A stretch of DNA of 33,921 nucleotides from Lachnospiraceae bacterium 10-1 (GTDB lineage Bacteria; Bacillota; Clostridia; Lachnospirales; Lachnospiraceae): contig KE159819.1 of the NCBI GenBank assembly GCA_000403495.2, positions 261,797 to 295,717 on the forward strand, given 5' to 3'. Positions 33,112-33,921 of the stretch are shown one piece after another (positions within the stretch are counted from its first letter, which is position 1; every line of letters starts with the position of its first letter). The position numbers and the translations under genes are program-made. The notes under the pieces are model-generated. The model was not told the origin of the DNA. It did no database searches and saw only the letters and a program-made list of their open reading frames with translations.

Positions 33112-33441
33112 CGTTTTTCATGTCTGTTTGATTTCCAGCTTCCTTTTCATCTGGAGTGCAGACAGAATATTATTCAACTGCATCTGGATAATGTGAACAG
33201 TGACCTGACGGAATTCACCCGCTGTATACGTGACAGGGAAAACATTAAAGCATTAGAGTCCGCAATTCCGCTTTATCAGGGAACTTTTTTTGAAGAGGAG
33301 GGATATGAGTGGATTATGGATAAAGAAGGAAAGTTTGATATGCTTTATCTGGATGCCCTGCAGTATTTGGCGGATCATTACAGTAAAAAAGGAATGAAAC
33401 ACAAATTATTTTATTATGAAACTTTAATGGAGCGGTTTTAG
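33112..33441 (+). pseudogene. Remnant of a SARP-type regulator (BTAD domain)
   Basis: The open frame between the stop at 33109 and 33441 reads about 109 residues resembling the last part of a bacterial transcriptional activator domain. It shows LHLDNVNSDLTEF, a LYQGTFFEEEGYEW segment, then YLDALQYLADHYSKKG and the C-terminal tail. The DNA-binding N-terminus and most of a normal regulator are missing. The only start-like codon in the conserved part is GTG 33193. It is best read as a decayed gene or a piece left by a rearrangement. Confidence 0.65.
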
Positions 33442-33476
33442 AAAGTGGATGACGTATTTGGGGAGCATCCTTACAT

Positions 33477-33517
33477 AAAAAGCAGCACAGCATCCGGTGA
33501 GATGCGGTGCTGCTTTT
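33477..33517 (+). terminator. Terminator after the regulator remnant
   Basis: AGCAGCAC-A-GCATC pairs with GATGC-G-GTGCTGCT around CGGTGA, with flanking A and T runs. Its survival fits a gene that was once expressed. Confidence 0.8.
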
Positions 33518-33667
33518 GCTGTTAAGGAAGTAATTGAGTGATTGGATATGTGGGATAAAAAATTAACTGGAATATAAATGTAAAATTTTATCTGCATGTT
33601 TACAAATCCGTTTTTACTGCCTCTTTCCTATATAGCCGGCAAAATTATGGAAAGGAAAGGTAACAAT

Positions 33668-33921
33668 ATGGATACAAATTTAGAGGAAAGCAAAATTCTT
33701 TTTACAGCAGGAGATGGTACAGCGGAAAATCCCTTTATTATTTCAGACAGGGAAGGACTTGAAGCGGTTTCTGATAATTTATCTGCTCATTATAAGCTGG
33801 GGGCGGATATAGACCTTTTGGGAGAGGCATTTACGCCGATAGGGACATCTTCATTGTACTTTACAGGAAGCCTTGACGGGGACGGCCATGTGCTGAGAGG
33901 ACTGAAGGTATCAGCAGCCGG
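33668..33921 (+). CDS. Start of a GLUG-like repeat surface protein, cut by the window end
   Basis: 84 codons are visible from ATG 33668, with AAAGGAAAGG upstream, and no stop before the edge. The sequence DGTAENPFIISDREGLEAV, then YKLGADIDL and YFTGSLDGDGHVLRGLKV, matches the beta-helical GLUG-type repeats of large secreted or wall-bound Firmicute proteins. No signal peptide is visible at this start, so either an export signal is unusual or the protein is cytoplasmic. Confidence 0.7.
   Translation, partial: MDTNLEESKILFTAGDGTAENPFIISDREGLEAVSDNLSAHYKLGADIDLLGEAFTPIGTSSLYFTGSLDGDGHVLRGLKVSAA

Overview
The window looks like a chromosomal segment of a Gram-positive, moderately low-GC gut Firmicute, most likely Lachnospiraceae. 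The evidence is AGGAGG-type ribosome binding sites, sigma-A promoters, lipobox (LxxC) binding proteins, several LacI/GntR-controlled sugar ABC systems with cytoplasmic glycosidases, and family-typical accessory genes (Rpn, DUF3791/DUF3990, Fic). No rRNA, tRNA or CRISPR array was seen. Family assignments were made by reading motifs, without database searches.

Layout. (1) 1-4386: palindromic non-coding DNA abuts a 5'-truncated RbsC-type permease, followed by a sugar-binding lipoprotein, a GH30 glycosidase and a LacI repressor. (2) 4473-16247: a long co-directional operon with one promoter region and one terminator. It encodes a sugar-binding lipoprotein, an RbsA-like ATPase with a degenerate second Walker B, two RbsC-like permeases and a LacI repressor fused to a whole solute-binding-protein domain. 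Five catabolic enzymes follow: RPE/AlsE-like epimerase, divergent YjbQ, AraB-like ketose kinase, HxlB-like SIS isomerase and a metal-dependent TIM-barrel epimerase. The combination suggests import, phosphorylation and isomerisation of an unusual ketose to a central sugar phosphate, but matches no textbook pathway. (3) 16249-20092: DUF3160 lipoprotein plus CapA-like membrane metallophosphatase. (4) 20112-22197: an AT-rich pair, ABC-type AAA ATPase plus a small protein with a PD-(D/E)xK-like pattern, a possible defence module. (5) 22205-29851: a GntR regulator fused to a solute-binding-protein domain, divergent from a GH116 glycosidase / SBP / two-permease operon. A 174-bp MITE-like element with a target-site duplication lies between them, the operon leader carries two matching operator-like palindromes, and two tandem 45-46 bp hairpin repeats lie between a strong Shine-Dalgarno and the GH116 start. 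(6) 29873-33921: accessory genes: Rpn nuclease, a DUF3791-DUF3990-small-protein trio, class II Fic, a SARP/BTAD remnant, and the start of a GLUG-like repeat protein cut by the window edge.

The strongest candidates for new biology are the five-enzyme sugar operon, the two transcription factors from different families that each carry a transporter-type solute-binding sensor, and the ATPase/nuclease-like pair.
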